From the NCBI GenBank assembly GCA_903924985.1, contig CAIYDT010000174.1, forward strand, positions 1 through 64,000: 64,000 nt of DNA. The letters are read 5' to 3'. The notes under the pieces were generated by a model. That model did not search any database. It saw nothing but the letters and a program-made list of their open reading frames with translations, and had not been told where the DNA came from. Shown in pieces: positions 27,517 to 36,834 of the stretch. Source of the stretch: an uncultured Acetobacteraceae bacterium. GTDB lineage: Bacteria; Pseudomonadota; Alphaproteobacteria; Acetobacterales; Acetobacteraceae. Numbering within the stretch: position 1 is the first letter of the stretch; the number at the start of each line of letters is the position of its first letter. The position numbers and the translations under genes were made by a program.

Positions 27517-30500
27517 AGCCCGGGGCACTTGAAATCGCGCAGCATCCCCGGTGCGAAGGGATTGAGCACCGACCCGGCGCGAATTTCGAACGATGCCTCC
27601 CGGTCCGCCAGTTGGAAGGTCAGCGTGTAGCGATCCGACGATGCGCCCTGCTGCAACCTGCCTTGCCCGAACAGGCGGAACAACGCCCAGGGGCCGGCCG
27701 CCTGCACGACCGGCGGGCCGCTGGCCGGCGGCGGATCGAACACCAGGCGCGCATTGTTGATCCGCTGCGCCCCACCGGGCCAGGTGACCGAGGTCGCCCG
27801 CAACGGCCCGTGCGCGTAGGAGATCGTCAGCCCGTCCAGGTCCATCGTCACCTGCTTGGCACCGGCATCCAGTGTTTGCGGCGTTATGTCGAACCGCACC
27901 ATTGGCTGCGCCCCGCCCCCGGCGAAGAACAGGTCCCGGATCTGGGACGCGCGCTGAAACTGCACCAGATCGCCTTGCGTCACGGGCGGCGCCACCCCAG
28001 CCACCGGTTGCGCTTTCCAGACAGCGCCGGAGGTATCGACGAACGGCCGCAGCTGCGTAGTGTAGAAAATATCAAGCATGCCGTTGGGCGCGAACAGGCG
28101 GGCGAAATCGTCCAGCGGAATTTCGTTCGCCGCGCCCGGTGTGAAGGGATAGCGGCCGTCGACCGCCAACTTGCACAGCGATGCCGGGCCGCCGGGCGCG
28201 TTGAACGCCTCCCCGGCCGCTTTCTTCGCGCCGCCGCTGCGCTGGGTGTTGCCGGCCACCGCCATCGCTTGCAGCCAACGCTGCACCGGCTGCGGATCGC
28301 GGCTGGCCTCGGCTTGCAGCATCTGCGCCGGATCGACCCCGCTGGTCGGCGCCGCCGCCCCGCCGGGGGCTGTGTTGGCTACCTGGGACAACTGCGTTTG
28401 CAAATCGTTCAGGATTTTCAGCACATTGTCGATCGGCGCACCGGGCCCTTTACCGACGAACTGGATCAGCGGCGCATAACGGTCCTCGATCGCTTTGCCC
28501 GGCGGTTCGGGCGGCGGGCCAGACTGGCCGAGCAGGCCCTGCAAGCGCGATGCCCCACCCGATGCGGCTGCCGACGCGGCGGCAGCGGCGGCCTGCGCGC
28601 CGCCCGCGGCCCCACCCGGAGCCGGCGGCGGTACCGTCAGCGTGAGTTGCCGCGTGATTCCCGTCAGCAAATCCCGCATCGGCGACTGTGGGGAGGACAG
28701 AATGTACAGTGTCTGCACGCCTTCCTGCAGATTGGTCAGCGGCAGGACGTCGATATCTGCCATCAGCCCATCCCACTGCTTGGCGTAATCGGCGGTGTAC
28801 AGCGTCACCACATCCTTTTGCAGATTGACCGCGGCCATACTCGCCGGATCGACCTGGGACGCCTTGCCCAGCACCCAACTATCGTTGGCCACCTGCAAAG
28901 TCGCCATGGGCAACTGCGGCAACAGCACCTTGTGGAACCCGTCGATCGTGAAGAATCCGGGGACACCAGTCGCGAGTGGCACGCCGGACTTGCGGACAAA
29001 CACACGGGCACCGGACGCGCCAGCGACATCGCCGGGCGACCAGGGCGGTAAAGCCGAGGCTTCCGGGGACCGGCGGATGCTCGCATAAACCCGTTCGGCG
29101 ACCGACACGCGGCTGAACGTGCGCCGAGCATCCTCCACCAGCACGCCGTCCAGCGGCACCGGCGGCAGCGGCTCGTCCAGCATCGCGGCAAGATGGGTCT
29201 CCAGATGCTGACGCAAAGGCTGCGCGGCGGGACCAGGATACGCGGCCTCCCAGTCGTAATGCATCCACTCCCGCACCGAGGCCCGATCCAGGGGCCCGGC
29301 GGAACCCAACATCAGGTAGACGCGCGTCGCCTCATACAGGAACGCGGGATTGTTGAAATTCTGCTTCATCTGCCCTTCCAACCGGTGGATCAGGCGGGGC
29401 AGCAGGATGTTGTCCAGCGCGTGCAGATAAACCTGCTTGGCACCGGCGGCGAGTTTGTCGGTCTGCGACAGGCCGGGGAACCACTGGGTCGGCGGCTTCG
29501 GCGCGTCCGGCCCGAACGGCAGCGCGCGCGCCTTGTCCAGCACCGGCCCGATCGGGGTCAGTTCGGATTCCGCGATCGGATCCAGCTTCAATGTCTGCGC
29601 CGCGGCGATATAGGCCACCAGCGCCGCGTCGGACTCCGCCACCGCGGCGTTGTTGACCGACCGTGTCTGGATCAGCGCGGCCGCACCGCCCAGCACCACC
29701 AGCCCGGCAATGCAAGCCGCGGCGATGCGCACGATCATCGAACGGCGCACGGCGGCGGGATCGCGAGAAACCAGCGTGGCTTCGCCGAACACGACTTCCT
29801 TCAACAGGCGCGTCAGGAAGTAGCTGCGCCCCTGCTCCGGGCGCAGCGACGGTGCGCGCCGCTGATCGATGCCGAAGCTGCGCGCCATCGCACCGGTCAG
29901 GCGGTCAATCGGCGTGCCTTCCTGCGTGCCGGAGGCAATGTAAACGCCGCGCAGCAACGGCGCCGGATCGAGGCGGGATCCGCCGAACGCCTCATGGACG
30001 AACTCGGTCAGCGGCGCCTTGAGACTCGCCACCTGTGCCGGGAAGCCCGCGATCATCGCCCGCCGTTCGGCGCTACGCTCGTTTTGCAACCGGTCGATCA
30101 GCCGCTGATTGAGGGAGTCGACCAGCAGCCCGAACTCAGTGCCGAACGCCCCGGCGGTGCCGGCTTCGCCCCCACCCAGCGGGAAGGTCATGCCCCACAC
30201 CTGACCGCGCCTTTCGCGATCCAGGTCGTCGAAGAACTCGGTGAATCCGACGATCAGGTCGGCCTTGGTGAACAGCCCGTAAACCGGCACCTTCACGCCG
30301 AGGTTGTCCGATAGCTCCTTCACCCGGCGGCGGATGGCGCGCGCATGCGCCATACGGTCGGCCGGGGATGCCGCGGCGATATCGGTCATCGCGATCGCCA
30401 CGATCACACCGTTCAGCGGCTGCCGGCTGCGCGTGCGCTTCAGCAGGTTCAGGAATGCGTCCCACCCGGCCTTGTCTACCGTCGCGTCGCTATCCTGCGT

Positions 30501-31043
30501 CGTGTAACGGCCAGCGGTGTCGATCAGCACCGCGTCTTCGGTGAACCACCAATCGCACATCCGCGTGCCGCCAACGCCAGCAATGGCGTTCTGCCCCATC
30601 TCGGCAGCGAGCGGGAATTTCAGGCCGGCGTTCAGCAGCGCCGTGGTTTTGCCGGCGCCGGGCGGTCCGATGATCGCGTACCACGGTTGCTCATACAGAT
30701 AGCCGCGCGACCCAGAGGCCTTTTTCAGCAGGCTCAGGGCGGTGGTCAGCTTCTCGGCCATCGCCGCCACTTCCTCGGCGGAGGCCGCGGCGGACGCATC
30801 GGCTTTGGCGCTTTCGGTGACGCCCTTAACCAGGTCGGCTTCGTTTTTGCGGCGCCGGCGATCCAGGAAGAAATTCACCCCCGCCCAGATCAACAGCAGA
30901 ACCGCGATGACGATCAGGCGAGCCCACCAGACCTCCAGGAAGGGAACAAACGGCCCGAACCACCACACCAACGCCGCAATGGCCGCGACGCCGGTCAGGC
31001 TCAAGAACCAGCGGGAGATGAAGAAGCGAAGGATGGCTTCCAT
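27513..31043 (-). CDS. tssM: T6SS inner-membrane protein TssM (IcmF)
   Basis: An 1176-aa TssM, the large inner-membrane part of the TssJLM envelope complex. Two membrane segments lie at about 12-30 and 41-60, and a third near 430. The cytoplasmic NTPase-like domain between has Walker A GPPGAGKT (126-133) and DTAGRY. The long C-terminal part is periplasmic and reaches TssJ. The ATG at 31043 lies 4 bp after the tssL stop and begins the membrane segment; an upstream extension would overlap tssL. The Ala/Gly-rich insert near residues 830-870 is low-complexity. Confidence 0.95.
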   Translation of the reverse strand: MEAILRFFISRWFLSLTGVAAIAALVWWFGPFVPFLEVWWARLIVIAVLLLIWAGVNFFLDRRRRKNEADLVKGVTESAKADASAAASAEEVAAMAEKLTTALSLLKKASGSRGYLYEQPWYAIIGPPGAGKTTALLNAGLKFPLAAEMGQNAIAGVGGTRMCDWWFTEDAVLIDTAGRYTTQDSDATVDKAGWDAFLNLLKRTRSRQPLNGVIVAIAMTDIAAASPADRMAHARAIRRRVKELSDNLGVKVPVYGLFTKADLIVGFTEFFDDLDRERRGQVWGMTFPLGGGEAGTAGAFGTEFGLLVDSLNQRLIDRLQNERSAERRAMIAGFPAQVASLKAPLTEFVHEAFGGSRLDPAPLLRGVYIASGTQEGTPIDRLTGAMARSFGIDQRRAPSLRPEQGRSYFLTRLLKEVVFGEATLVSRDPAAVRRSMIVRIAAACIAGLVVLGGAAALIQTRSVNNAAVAESDAALVAYIAAAQTLKLDPIAESELTPIGPVLDKARALPFGPDAPKPPTQWFPGLSQTDKLAAGAKQVYLHALDNILLPRLIHRLEGQMKQNFNNPAFLYEATRVYLMLGSAGPLDRASVREWMHYDWEAAYPGPAAQPLRQHLETHLAAMLDEPLPPVPLDGVLVEDARRTFSRVSVAERVYASIRRSPEASALPPWSPGDVAGASGARVFVRKSGVPLATGVPGFFTIDGFHKVLLPQLPMATLQVANDSWVLGKASQVDPASMAAVNLQKDVVTLYTADYAKQWDGLMADIDVLPLTNLQEGVQTLYILSSPQSPMRDLLTGITRQLTLTVPPPAPGGAAGGAQAAAAAASAAASGGASRLQGLLGQSGPPPEPPGKAIEDRYAPLIQFVGKGPGAPIDNVLKILNDLQTQLSQVANTAPGGAAAPTSGVDPAQMLQAEASRDPQPVQRWLQAMAVAGNTQRSGGAKKAAGEAFNAPGGPASLCKLAVDGRYPFTPGAANEIPLDDFARLFAPNGMLDIFYTTQLRPFVDTSGAVWKAQPVAGVAPPVTQGDLVQFQRASQIRDLFFAGGGAQPMVRFDITPQTLDAGAKQVTMDLDGLTISYAHGPLRATSVTWPGGAQRINNARLVFDPPPASGPPVVQAAGPWALFRLFGQGRLQQGASSDRYTLTFQLADREASFEIRAGSVLNPFAPGMLRDFKCPGL

Positions 31044-31047
31044 GGTC

Positions 31048-32424
31048 TTATCCTTGCCTCCGCAGCACGACTTCGATGCGCCGGTTTTCGTCCCGGCCCT
31101 CCGGCGTGGCGTTCGGCCCAATCGGGTCCGCGTCCGCCCGCCCTTCCGCCCGCACCCGAGCCGGATCGCCCAGCGACCGCACGATGATCGCGCGCGCCGC
31201 GTCGGCCCGAGCGGCGGAGAGTTGGAAATTGGAAGGGAATTGGATGGTGTGGATGGGCTGATTGTCGGTGTAGCCGGTTACCTGCACCGGGCCTTTTTCG
31301 GCCCTCAATGCCTCCCCGATCCGTTCCAGCAGGCGGATGTAGTTCGGTGCCACGGTGGCGCTGCCGGACGGGAACATGCCACGGTTGCGAATACGCACGA
31401 TAGGGGTGGAATGATCGCCCAGCACGGACACCAGGCCCTGATCGATTTCGGGCTTCAGGAATACGTAAAGCGGCTCCGGCGGAGGTGCCACGACCGGCGG
31501 CGGGCGCACCGGCGCCAGACGCACGATCTGCGGCATGTGCGACAAGGGTGCCGCGAGCTGCTTACTGAACGTATCGTCCGACGCGGCACTGAGGCTGGCG
31601 GAAAACCAAACAAACAGCCCACCGATGATCGCCAAAGCCGCCGCCGCCATGACCCAGGTAGGCACCGCCGCGCGCGCCGGCTTGTAGGGGGCGTTGACCC
31701 CACGCCAATGCGGCGACAACTCCGCCGCGGCGGCCTGCCGCTGCCGCAGGATGATGGTGTACACATCTTCCCGAATGCGATCCAATTCCGCCGGCCCTTG
31801 GCGGGACGCGCGGTATTGCCCCTGAAACCCGAGGCTGAGGCATAGATACATCAGCTCCAGCACGTGCAATTCGGTGCCGGGGTTTTGTTTCACTTCCTCC
31901 AGCAGGCGGAAAAACCCGACGCCGCTTTGCACACCCTGCGTACTGCGCAGGACGTCACGGAAACTTAATACCAGGGGACGAGAGGCCCAGCCGCCATCCG
32001 CACCCCAGGGCGTCGCCTGCGCCAGATCGTCCAGGCTGGCGCACAGCGCGAATCGGCCTTTGTCGAGCTGATCGGCCGTTACGCCGGCGGCGCGCGCAGC
32101 CTGTTCGAAAGCCTGCACCTGCCGCAATGCGCGATCACGCACTTCCAGCGCGTTCGGCTGGCTGTAGGTCGTGCGCAAGCGCGCCATCAACTGCAACAGC
32201 GACCCAGCGGCGCCCACCAAGGGGTTGAGGGCAAAATCGACCGTTTCGGCACCGTCGGCCAACGCCGCCGGTTGCGATGGATAAGCCTCTGGTGGCGGAG
32301 CAGACGGAACGCGGGCAGCCGGTGCCGCGGCGGGGCGGCGCCCGCCCGGTGCCGGCCGGATGACCGTCTTCTCGCTGTCGTCACCGTCGTCGCCGTCTTC
32401 GGCAAAAGGATTATGACCGCTCAT
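31048..32424 (-). CDS. tssL: T6SS protein TssL with C-terminal OmpA domain
   Basis: A 458-aa extended TssL (DotU plus OmpA). A Pro/Ala-rich acidic N-terminus leads to the DotU domain (about 70-240, with LLQLMARLR and ELMYLCLSLGFQGQYR). One membrane segment lies at about 255-275. A C-terminal periplasmic OmpA domain (about 330-455) has VQVTGYTDNQPI and NRRIEVVL. It anchors the complex to peptidoglycan. The ATG at 32424 overlaps the tssK stop as ATGA. Confidence 0.94.
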   Translation of the reverse strand: MSGHNPFAEDGDDGDDSEKTVIRPAPGGRRPAAAPAARVPSAPPPEAYPSQPAALADGAETVDFALNPLVGAAGSLLQLMARLRTTYSQPNALEVRDRALRQVQAFEQAARAAGVTADQLDKGRFALCASLDDLAQATPWGADGGWASRPLVLSFRDVLRSTQGVQSGVGFFRLLEEVKQNPGTELHVLELMYLCLSLGFQGQYRASRQGPAELDRIREDVYTIILRQRQAAAAELSPHWRGVNAPYKPARAAVPTWVMAAAALAIIGGLFVWFSASLSAASDDTFSKQLAAPLSHMPQIVRLAPVRPPPVVAPPPEPLYVFLKPEIDQGLVSVLGDHSTPIVRIRNRGMFPSGSATVAPNYIRLLERIGEALRAEKGPVQVTGYTDNQPIHTIQFPSNFQLSAARADAARAIIVRSLGDPARVRAEGRADADPIGPNATPEGRDENRRIEVVLRRQG

Positions 32425-33743
32425 CCGCGTATCGCCCAAAGTTCAAGCTGGAGATTGGGAATGTCGCCGGCGACATGGATCGCGAAGCCGCCGGAATTCT
32501 GCATATGAGCCCAGTGCGGGCTGGCGCGATCCAGTTCGAAGTAGGTGGCGCCGGCATAGAACGGCAATTGCCGGGGTGCGACAGGCAATGGCCGCACCGC
32601 GATACCCGGCAAGGCGGCGTTCACCAGCTCCCGGATTTGCTCCACCGCGCCGATCTTCACCTGTGCCGGGAAACCGCGCCGCAGCGTCTCCGCCGGCATG
32701 TCGCATTGTACCGTCAGCACGAAATTGGATGCCCGCAGGATGGAACGATCCGTGATCGGCCCCACCCGCACGCCATGGCGCGCCTCCCGCAGGGGAATCG
32801 GAATGGCGGTTTGTTCCAGCACGGTGGACAAAGCGCGCCGCAGATCGGCAACGACCGGGGCGAAGCTGCGTTGCAGATCGTCGTGTCGGTATGCGGGGTA
32901 CGCCGTCGGCCGGCGGGTTTCCAGGAAGGTCGAAAATTCTCCAGCCATCTGCACCAGCGTGGCGTAGAGCGACTCCGGATGCACATTGGCCGCATCGGCC
33001 CAATGGCTGAGCAGCGTCTGATACCCGTTGACCGCCTGCAACAGCAGGAAATCCGCGACCTGCGCCACCCCCGCCTGCCCCGGCGCGTTCATACGAGCGG
33101 CCAACGCCTCCCCGCGCTGATTGAGCATCCCCGCCAGTTCGGTGATCAGACCGGACAGCGGCGACACGGCGGAGCAAACCAAAGCCGGCGGCACCCAGCG
33201 TTCGTCCAGCACGACACGCCGATCGGCCGTGACTTCCGTCACGCGCGCCAGACCGATGCACAGATAACCCGCGCGTTCCTCCGTCTCCAGCAGGTAGCGC
33301 ATCCGCAAGCGCCCAATCTGGAGTTCGGCCGGGGTTGGGGACGCCGAATGGGTATCGTACGCCTCGAACGGTTTGGCGGCGTAGCGGCCTTCCGTCGCGG
33401 CATCGGCGACTTCCACCGCGCCTGCCTGACGAATGGGTAGCGCCAGATAAACCAGCACGTTGCGGGCGTTGTCTGGGACATCCAGGGGCGCTGGGTGATC
33501 CGCTTCCCCGGGAAGCATGAACGGGGTGCCGTCCTCGAACACGCCGGCGCAGGAGGCCAGCGCGAAACGGCCGGTCGCCAGCAAATCGCGGTCGAGCGAA
33601 TACTCGATCAGGCCCCAGGGATGCGGCCGCAACGCCTGCACCCGGCCGCGCACGAGTTGTTCCGTCCAGCGGTCCTGCTGCTGGAAATGCTGCGTGCGCA
33701 GGAACATGCCTTCCTGCCAAACCACGCGGTTGGTCCAACTCAT
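32421..33743 (-). CDS. tssK: T6SS baseplate-membrane connector TssK
   Basis: A 440-aa TssK (ImpJ/VasE), the trimeric adaptor between baseplate and TssL/TssM. The N-terminal VVWQEGMFLRTQHFQQQDR and HPWGLIEYSLD are strongly conserved. The C-terminal FYAGATYFELDRASPHW matches the receptor-binding head. It is the first gene of the tssK-L-M-tagF-pppA block and is separated from tssJ by a 310-bp repeat-bearing spacer. Confidence 0.94.
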   Translation of the reverse strand: MSWTNRVVWQEGMFLRTQHFQQQDRWTEQLVRGRVQALRPHPWGLIEYSLDRDLLATGRFALASCAGVFEDGTPFMLPGEADHPAPLDVPDNARNVLVYLALPIRQAGAVEVADAATEGRYAAKPFEAYDTHSASPTPAELQIGRLRMRYLLETEERAGYLCIGLARVTEVTADRRVVLDERWVPPALVCSAVSPLSGLITELAGMLNQRGEALAARMNAPGQAGVAQVADFLLLQAVNGYQTLLSHWADAANVHPESLYATLVQMAGEFSTFLETRRPTAYPAYRHDDLQRSFAPVVADLRRALSTVLEQTAIPIPLREARHGVRVGPITDRSILRASNFVLTVQCDMPAETLRRGFPAQVKIGAVEQIRELVNAALPGIAVRPLPVAPRQLPFYAGATYFELDRASPHWAHMQNSGGFAIHVAGDIPNLQLELWAIRG

Positions 33744-34053
33744 CGGTCCTGGTCCTTCCTAAGGTCCGTACTATCGCGCAGAACCATTCCGGTTGCCAGC
33801 GGGAACGCGCGGTGTAGCGGGGTAATCCGGTGAACGGAGACAACGGAGCCAGATTCCTCATTCGTCATCCTCGGGCTTGACCCGAGGACCGCGGCTGGCC
33901 CTGTCGGTCCCAGTTTCGCCAGAAATTCAGCGGCCGGCGGCAACGGTAGTCCTCGGGTCAAGCCCGAGGATGACGAAAATGAACGGATGGGATCCGGGGC
34001 AAAGCCCCGCCCTTCCCGCCGCACCGCTCGGTCACCGCCGGCGGCCGGCACTG
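33744..34053. repeat. 310-bp spacer with 28-bp inverted repeat (REP/BIME-like), copy 2
   Basis: No gene is seen here. The spacer holds a perfect 28-bp inverted repeat, 33861-33888 with 33950-33977. Each arm contains CCTCGGG, a 5-base loop and CCCGAGG, the same plan as the repeats near 6.25 and 44.3 kb. The remainder should include the promoter of the tssK block; I could not place convincing -35/-10 boxes. Confidence 0.7.
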
Positions 34054-34515
34054 TCAGGAGGCTGGTTTGAGAGTGATCGCCAGTTTGGCGATATTCAGCG
34101 CCAATTTGGTCGGGCCGCTGGTAGCCACCGGGGCATCCGCCCGCCATTGCGCCTTGTCGATGTCGCGATAGAGCGCGACCACGCCGACCGATTGCACCAT
34201 GGGTTTCAGTTCGAACTTCAGGGTGCGGGATTCGCTGGGCGAGATCACAAATTCTTGAGACCCCGCATCGTCGGCCCCTAGAGTCTGCTGTTCGTGTTCG
34301 GTGAGCGCGAACACATCGCCGCGTTCGAACTTCGCCGTGGCAGTCAATTGATAAATGCGAATCGCGATCGGTGCGGCGGCACCGTTAATATCGGGATTCT
34401 GATCGGCCGCGCCCGTAATGACGAGCGTCAGGACGGCGGGCGGTTTTACTTCGGGCCCGCATTGGGCCAGGAGCAATGCGGCAGGCAGCAATGCCAGCGA
34501 TCGACGGCGGATCAT
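34054..34515 (-). CDS. tssJ: T6SS outer-membrane lipoprotein TssJ
   Basis: A 153-aa TssJ (VasD). A short signal peptide ends in the lipobox LLAQC (Cys19), so it is an outer-membrane lipoprotein. It binds the TssM periplasmic tip. IAIRIYQLTATAKFERGDVFAL contains the conserved RIYQL and the loop that contacts TssM, and VGVVALYRDIDKAQWR is also typical. The start overlaps the tagH stop as ATGA (34512-34515). Confidence 0.92.
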   Translation of the reverse strand: MIRRRSLALLPAALLLAQCGPEVKPPAVLTLVITGAADQNPDINGAAAPIAIRIYQLTATAKFERGDVFALTEHEQQTLGADDAGSQEFVISPSESRTLKFELKPMVQSVGVVALYRDIDKAQWRADAPVATSGPTKLALNIAKLAITLKPAS

Positions 34516-36131
34516 TCCCTCTCCTTTACGGATACTTCATCCATCGCGCGTTCATAGGCCCGCGCGAAGGCTTTGCCAAAGACACTATCGAAATCGTCGC
34601 TCAGTGCCTGGATGGTCTTGGCGTGCAGCGCCTCGAACGCATCCCACGCTCTTGCTTTGCGTTGGGCGGGCAGCACGGTCATGCCGCCGCCTTGTTCGGC
34701 CGCGGCACGTAATTTCGCCGGATCGAGACCTTCCATCAGCGCACGCACGGCGGATTGCATCGCGGCCATGGAGGCGAGCTCGTGCAGACGGATATCCCGC
34801 AATGCATCGGTGACCGCCGCGGCGGGTGCCATGTCCACCCGGCGGCCGGTACCGAGCAGCGCCGACAAGGCATCGTCGTCGCCGGCCGAGAACTTGAGCG
34901 GATTATTGCCGCGCGCCCGGATCATGGTCTGTTCGATACGGAATTCGCTCTTGATGGAGGCGCGCGCAATCAGCACCCCGCGCAGGCCGGACACCACGGC
35001 GCGAAACGCCGCACCCAGCGCCCGCATCGTTGCTTCCGGATCGGCCGGTTGTATTTCGCCTACGCCGGCGCCTTCCAGGAAGGCGGCCAGCAGGCCGGAG
35101 TCGCTGGCGGCGGCGCGCGGCGGCGGCGCGGCCGGCTTGGCGACAGGTTGCGCGACCGGACGAACCACCGGCGGCGGCGCGACATCGGGTTCCTCGAACA
35201 GGCCAGTCGGCGGCCGCGCTTCCTCTTGAGAAACCGCGGCCGGGATGCCGTGAGGCTCCAGCCGGTGCGGGCCGTTTATCAGGTCCGATGGCTCATCGAA
35301 CGGCGAGGCGTTACCGCCCAACGCCATGGGCGCAACCATGGGCTGCGGCGGGGGCGGCGCGACCGGTGCGGCGACCGGCTGCGGGATTGGGGGGGGGGGT
35401 GCCATAACCGGCGGCGGCGCGGGTGGCGGTACCGCCGCGGGCGTGCCTATCCCGGCCAGCAGATCGCGATCCCAATCGTCGGGCAGCAGATCGTCGCCGG
35501 GGATGATGCCGCCGGTATGCATCGGCATTTGCCCCGCCGCCTGAGGCGGCTGGAATGCGTCCTGCATCACCGACGAATGGTCGGACTGCACCGGATTTTG
35601 GAAGGGATTGTAGGCCGGGCGCCCCAACGGGTCGGGCCCTTGCAGGAAGTCATCCTCCGGCAGGATGGGTGCGACCTCCGCTCTGGTATGGACGTTGCCG
35701 CCGAACGGTTGATGCGCCGGCGGTGGAGGGGCCAGCGGGTCCATACCGAATGGATCGCCGAACGGATCGGCACCGCCACGCGATCCGGCGCCGTAGCCAC
35801 CGGACTGGTAGGCGTCCTCGGTCAGCCGCACCTCGATCTCATAGGCACCAAGCCGCACCCGATCGCCGTCGCGCAAGGTGCGGACTTCCCCGGAACCCAG
35901 CGCGGTATCGTCGGTATTGATGAAGGTGCCATTGGTGCTGGTATCGGCCATCTGCCATGAGCCGGAGCGGAATGCCAGGGCGAAATGCCGTTTGGACAGC
36001 AAGCGATCGGCATCGGGTAGCACCCAATCGACGCCCGGGCCGCGCCCCACCGAAAATTCGCCACCGGTCACGGTACGGGATTCCGGCACGACGCTGTCGG
36101 GGCAGCGCAGAACGGTCAATTCCAGCTTCAT
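34512..36131 (-). CDS. tagH: T6SS FHA-domain protein TagH (ImpI)
   Basis: A 539-aa TagH/ImpI. The N-terminal FHA domain (1-105) has FSVGRGPGVDW, SKRHFAL and TSTNGTFIN, which bind phosphothreonine. A long Pro/Ala-rich disordered linker (about 110-350) follows. The C-terminal T6SS-FHA domain (about 365-535) contains AFLEGAGV and ALGAAFRAVVSGLRGVLIARA. It would be the PpkA substrate or reader in the phosphorylation switch. It is coupled to tssJ. Confidence 0.93.
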   Translation of the reverse strand: MKLELTVLRCPDSVVPESRTVTGGEFSVGRGPGVDWVLPDADRLLSKRHFALAFRSGSWQMADTSTNGTFINTDDTALGSGEVRTLRDGDRVRLGAYEIEVRLTEDAYQSGGYGAGSRGGADPFGDPFGMDPLAPPPPAHQPFGGNVHTRAEVAPILPEDDFLQGPDPLGRPAYNPFQNPVQSDHSSVMQDAFQPPQAAGQMPMHTGGIIPGDDLLPDDWDRDLLAGIGTPAAVPPPAPPPVMAPPPPIPQPVAAPVAPPPPQPMVAPMALGGNASPFDEPSDLINGPHRLEPHGIPAAVSQEEARPPTGLFEEPDVAPPPVVRPVAQPVAKPAAPPPRAAASDSGLLAAFLEGAGVGEIQPADPEATMRALGAAFRAVVSGLRGVLIARASIKSEFRIEQTMIRARGNNPLKFSAGDDDALSALLGTGRRVDMAPAAAVTDALRDIRLHELASMAAMQSAVRALMEGLDPAKLRAAAEQGGGMTVLPAQRKARAWDAFEALHAKTIQALSDDFDSVFGKAFARAYERAMDEVSVKERE

Positions 36132-36242
36132 GGCTCAGCCGCCCCAGGCTTTATAGGCGTCCGAGGCTCTGTTGGTGTCCGGCATCGCGCTTCCTCGCTT
36201 CAAGTGCGTCGCCCTTATACCGGACCGACCGGGGTCCGTGTA

Positions 36243-36833
36243 TCAGGGTTCCTCGGGCGGCAACCGTCCGGGTCCACCCGCGGCGATATTACGCCCACTT
36301 TCCAGGAACCGTTTCAAGCGTGCGGGTTGGCGCAGGGGGTCGCCCCGCACCGCGGCCAGCACGACGGCGCCGGCAACGGCGGTGCCGCAAAGATGCGCGG
36401 CCGGCGGAACGGCCGCCTGACCCTCGGGCGCCATCGAGTCGCCGCTCCAGAACGCGGCGACGGCAGCCCAGGCTTCGGGGGTCGCAAAATCGCCGGCCTC
36501 CGCCTTGGCCATCGCCTCGCGCCGCAGTTTGTCGCTTTGCTGTCGGACCCAGTTTTCCGCGAGTTCGCGCGCCAAGCGGTCATTTTCCGAGAGGTCGGGG
36601 GGCGCGGTGTGGAAGGCGCACATACAAGCCCACCAGACGGCCTCGCGCTTCGGCAAGGCATGCGCCACCAGGCGCGCGGCCTCCACCAGGAAGCCGGCCG
36701 CTTCCAGCCGCTGCAAAGCGTCCGGGACGAGGGTCACATTGGTCAGAACCGTGGCCGCGTCGGTGGACAGCCCGACGCGCGGCCGGATGGCCGCGAAGTC
36801 CGTATCCAGGATTTTGCCCAAACTCTGTGACAT
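36243..36833 (-). CDS. unknown protein between tagH and vgrG
   Basis: A 196-aa soluble, mostly helical, Ala-rich protein that I do not recognise with confidence. It may belong to the DUF6931-type proteins annotated beside T6SS genes. Visible features are a central AVWWACMCAFHT with two Trp and two Cys, a basic helix SDKLRREAMAKAEAG, and a hydrophobic HLCGTAVAGAVVLAAVRG that is too short and mixed to be a sure membrane segment. It starts 1 bp after the vgrG stop, so it is in the vgrG operon. Genes in this place are often adaptors, effectors or immunity proteins, but no such domain is visible. Confidence 0.6.
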   Translation of the reverse strand: MSQSLGKILDTDFAAIRPRVGLSTDAATVLTNVTLVPDALQRLEAAGFLVEAARLVAHALPKREAVWWACMCAFHTAPPDLSENDRLARELAENWVRQQSDKLRREAMAKAEAGDFATPEAWAAVAAFWSGDSMAPEGQAAVPPAAHLCGTAVAGAVVLAAVRGDPLRQPARLKRFLESGRNIAAGGPGRLPPEEP

Positions 36834-36834
36834 G

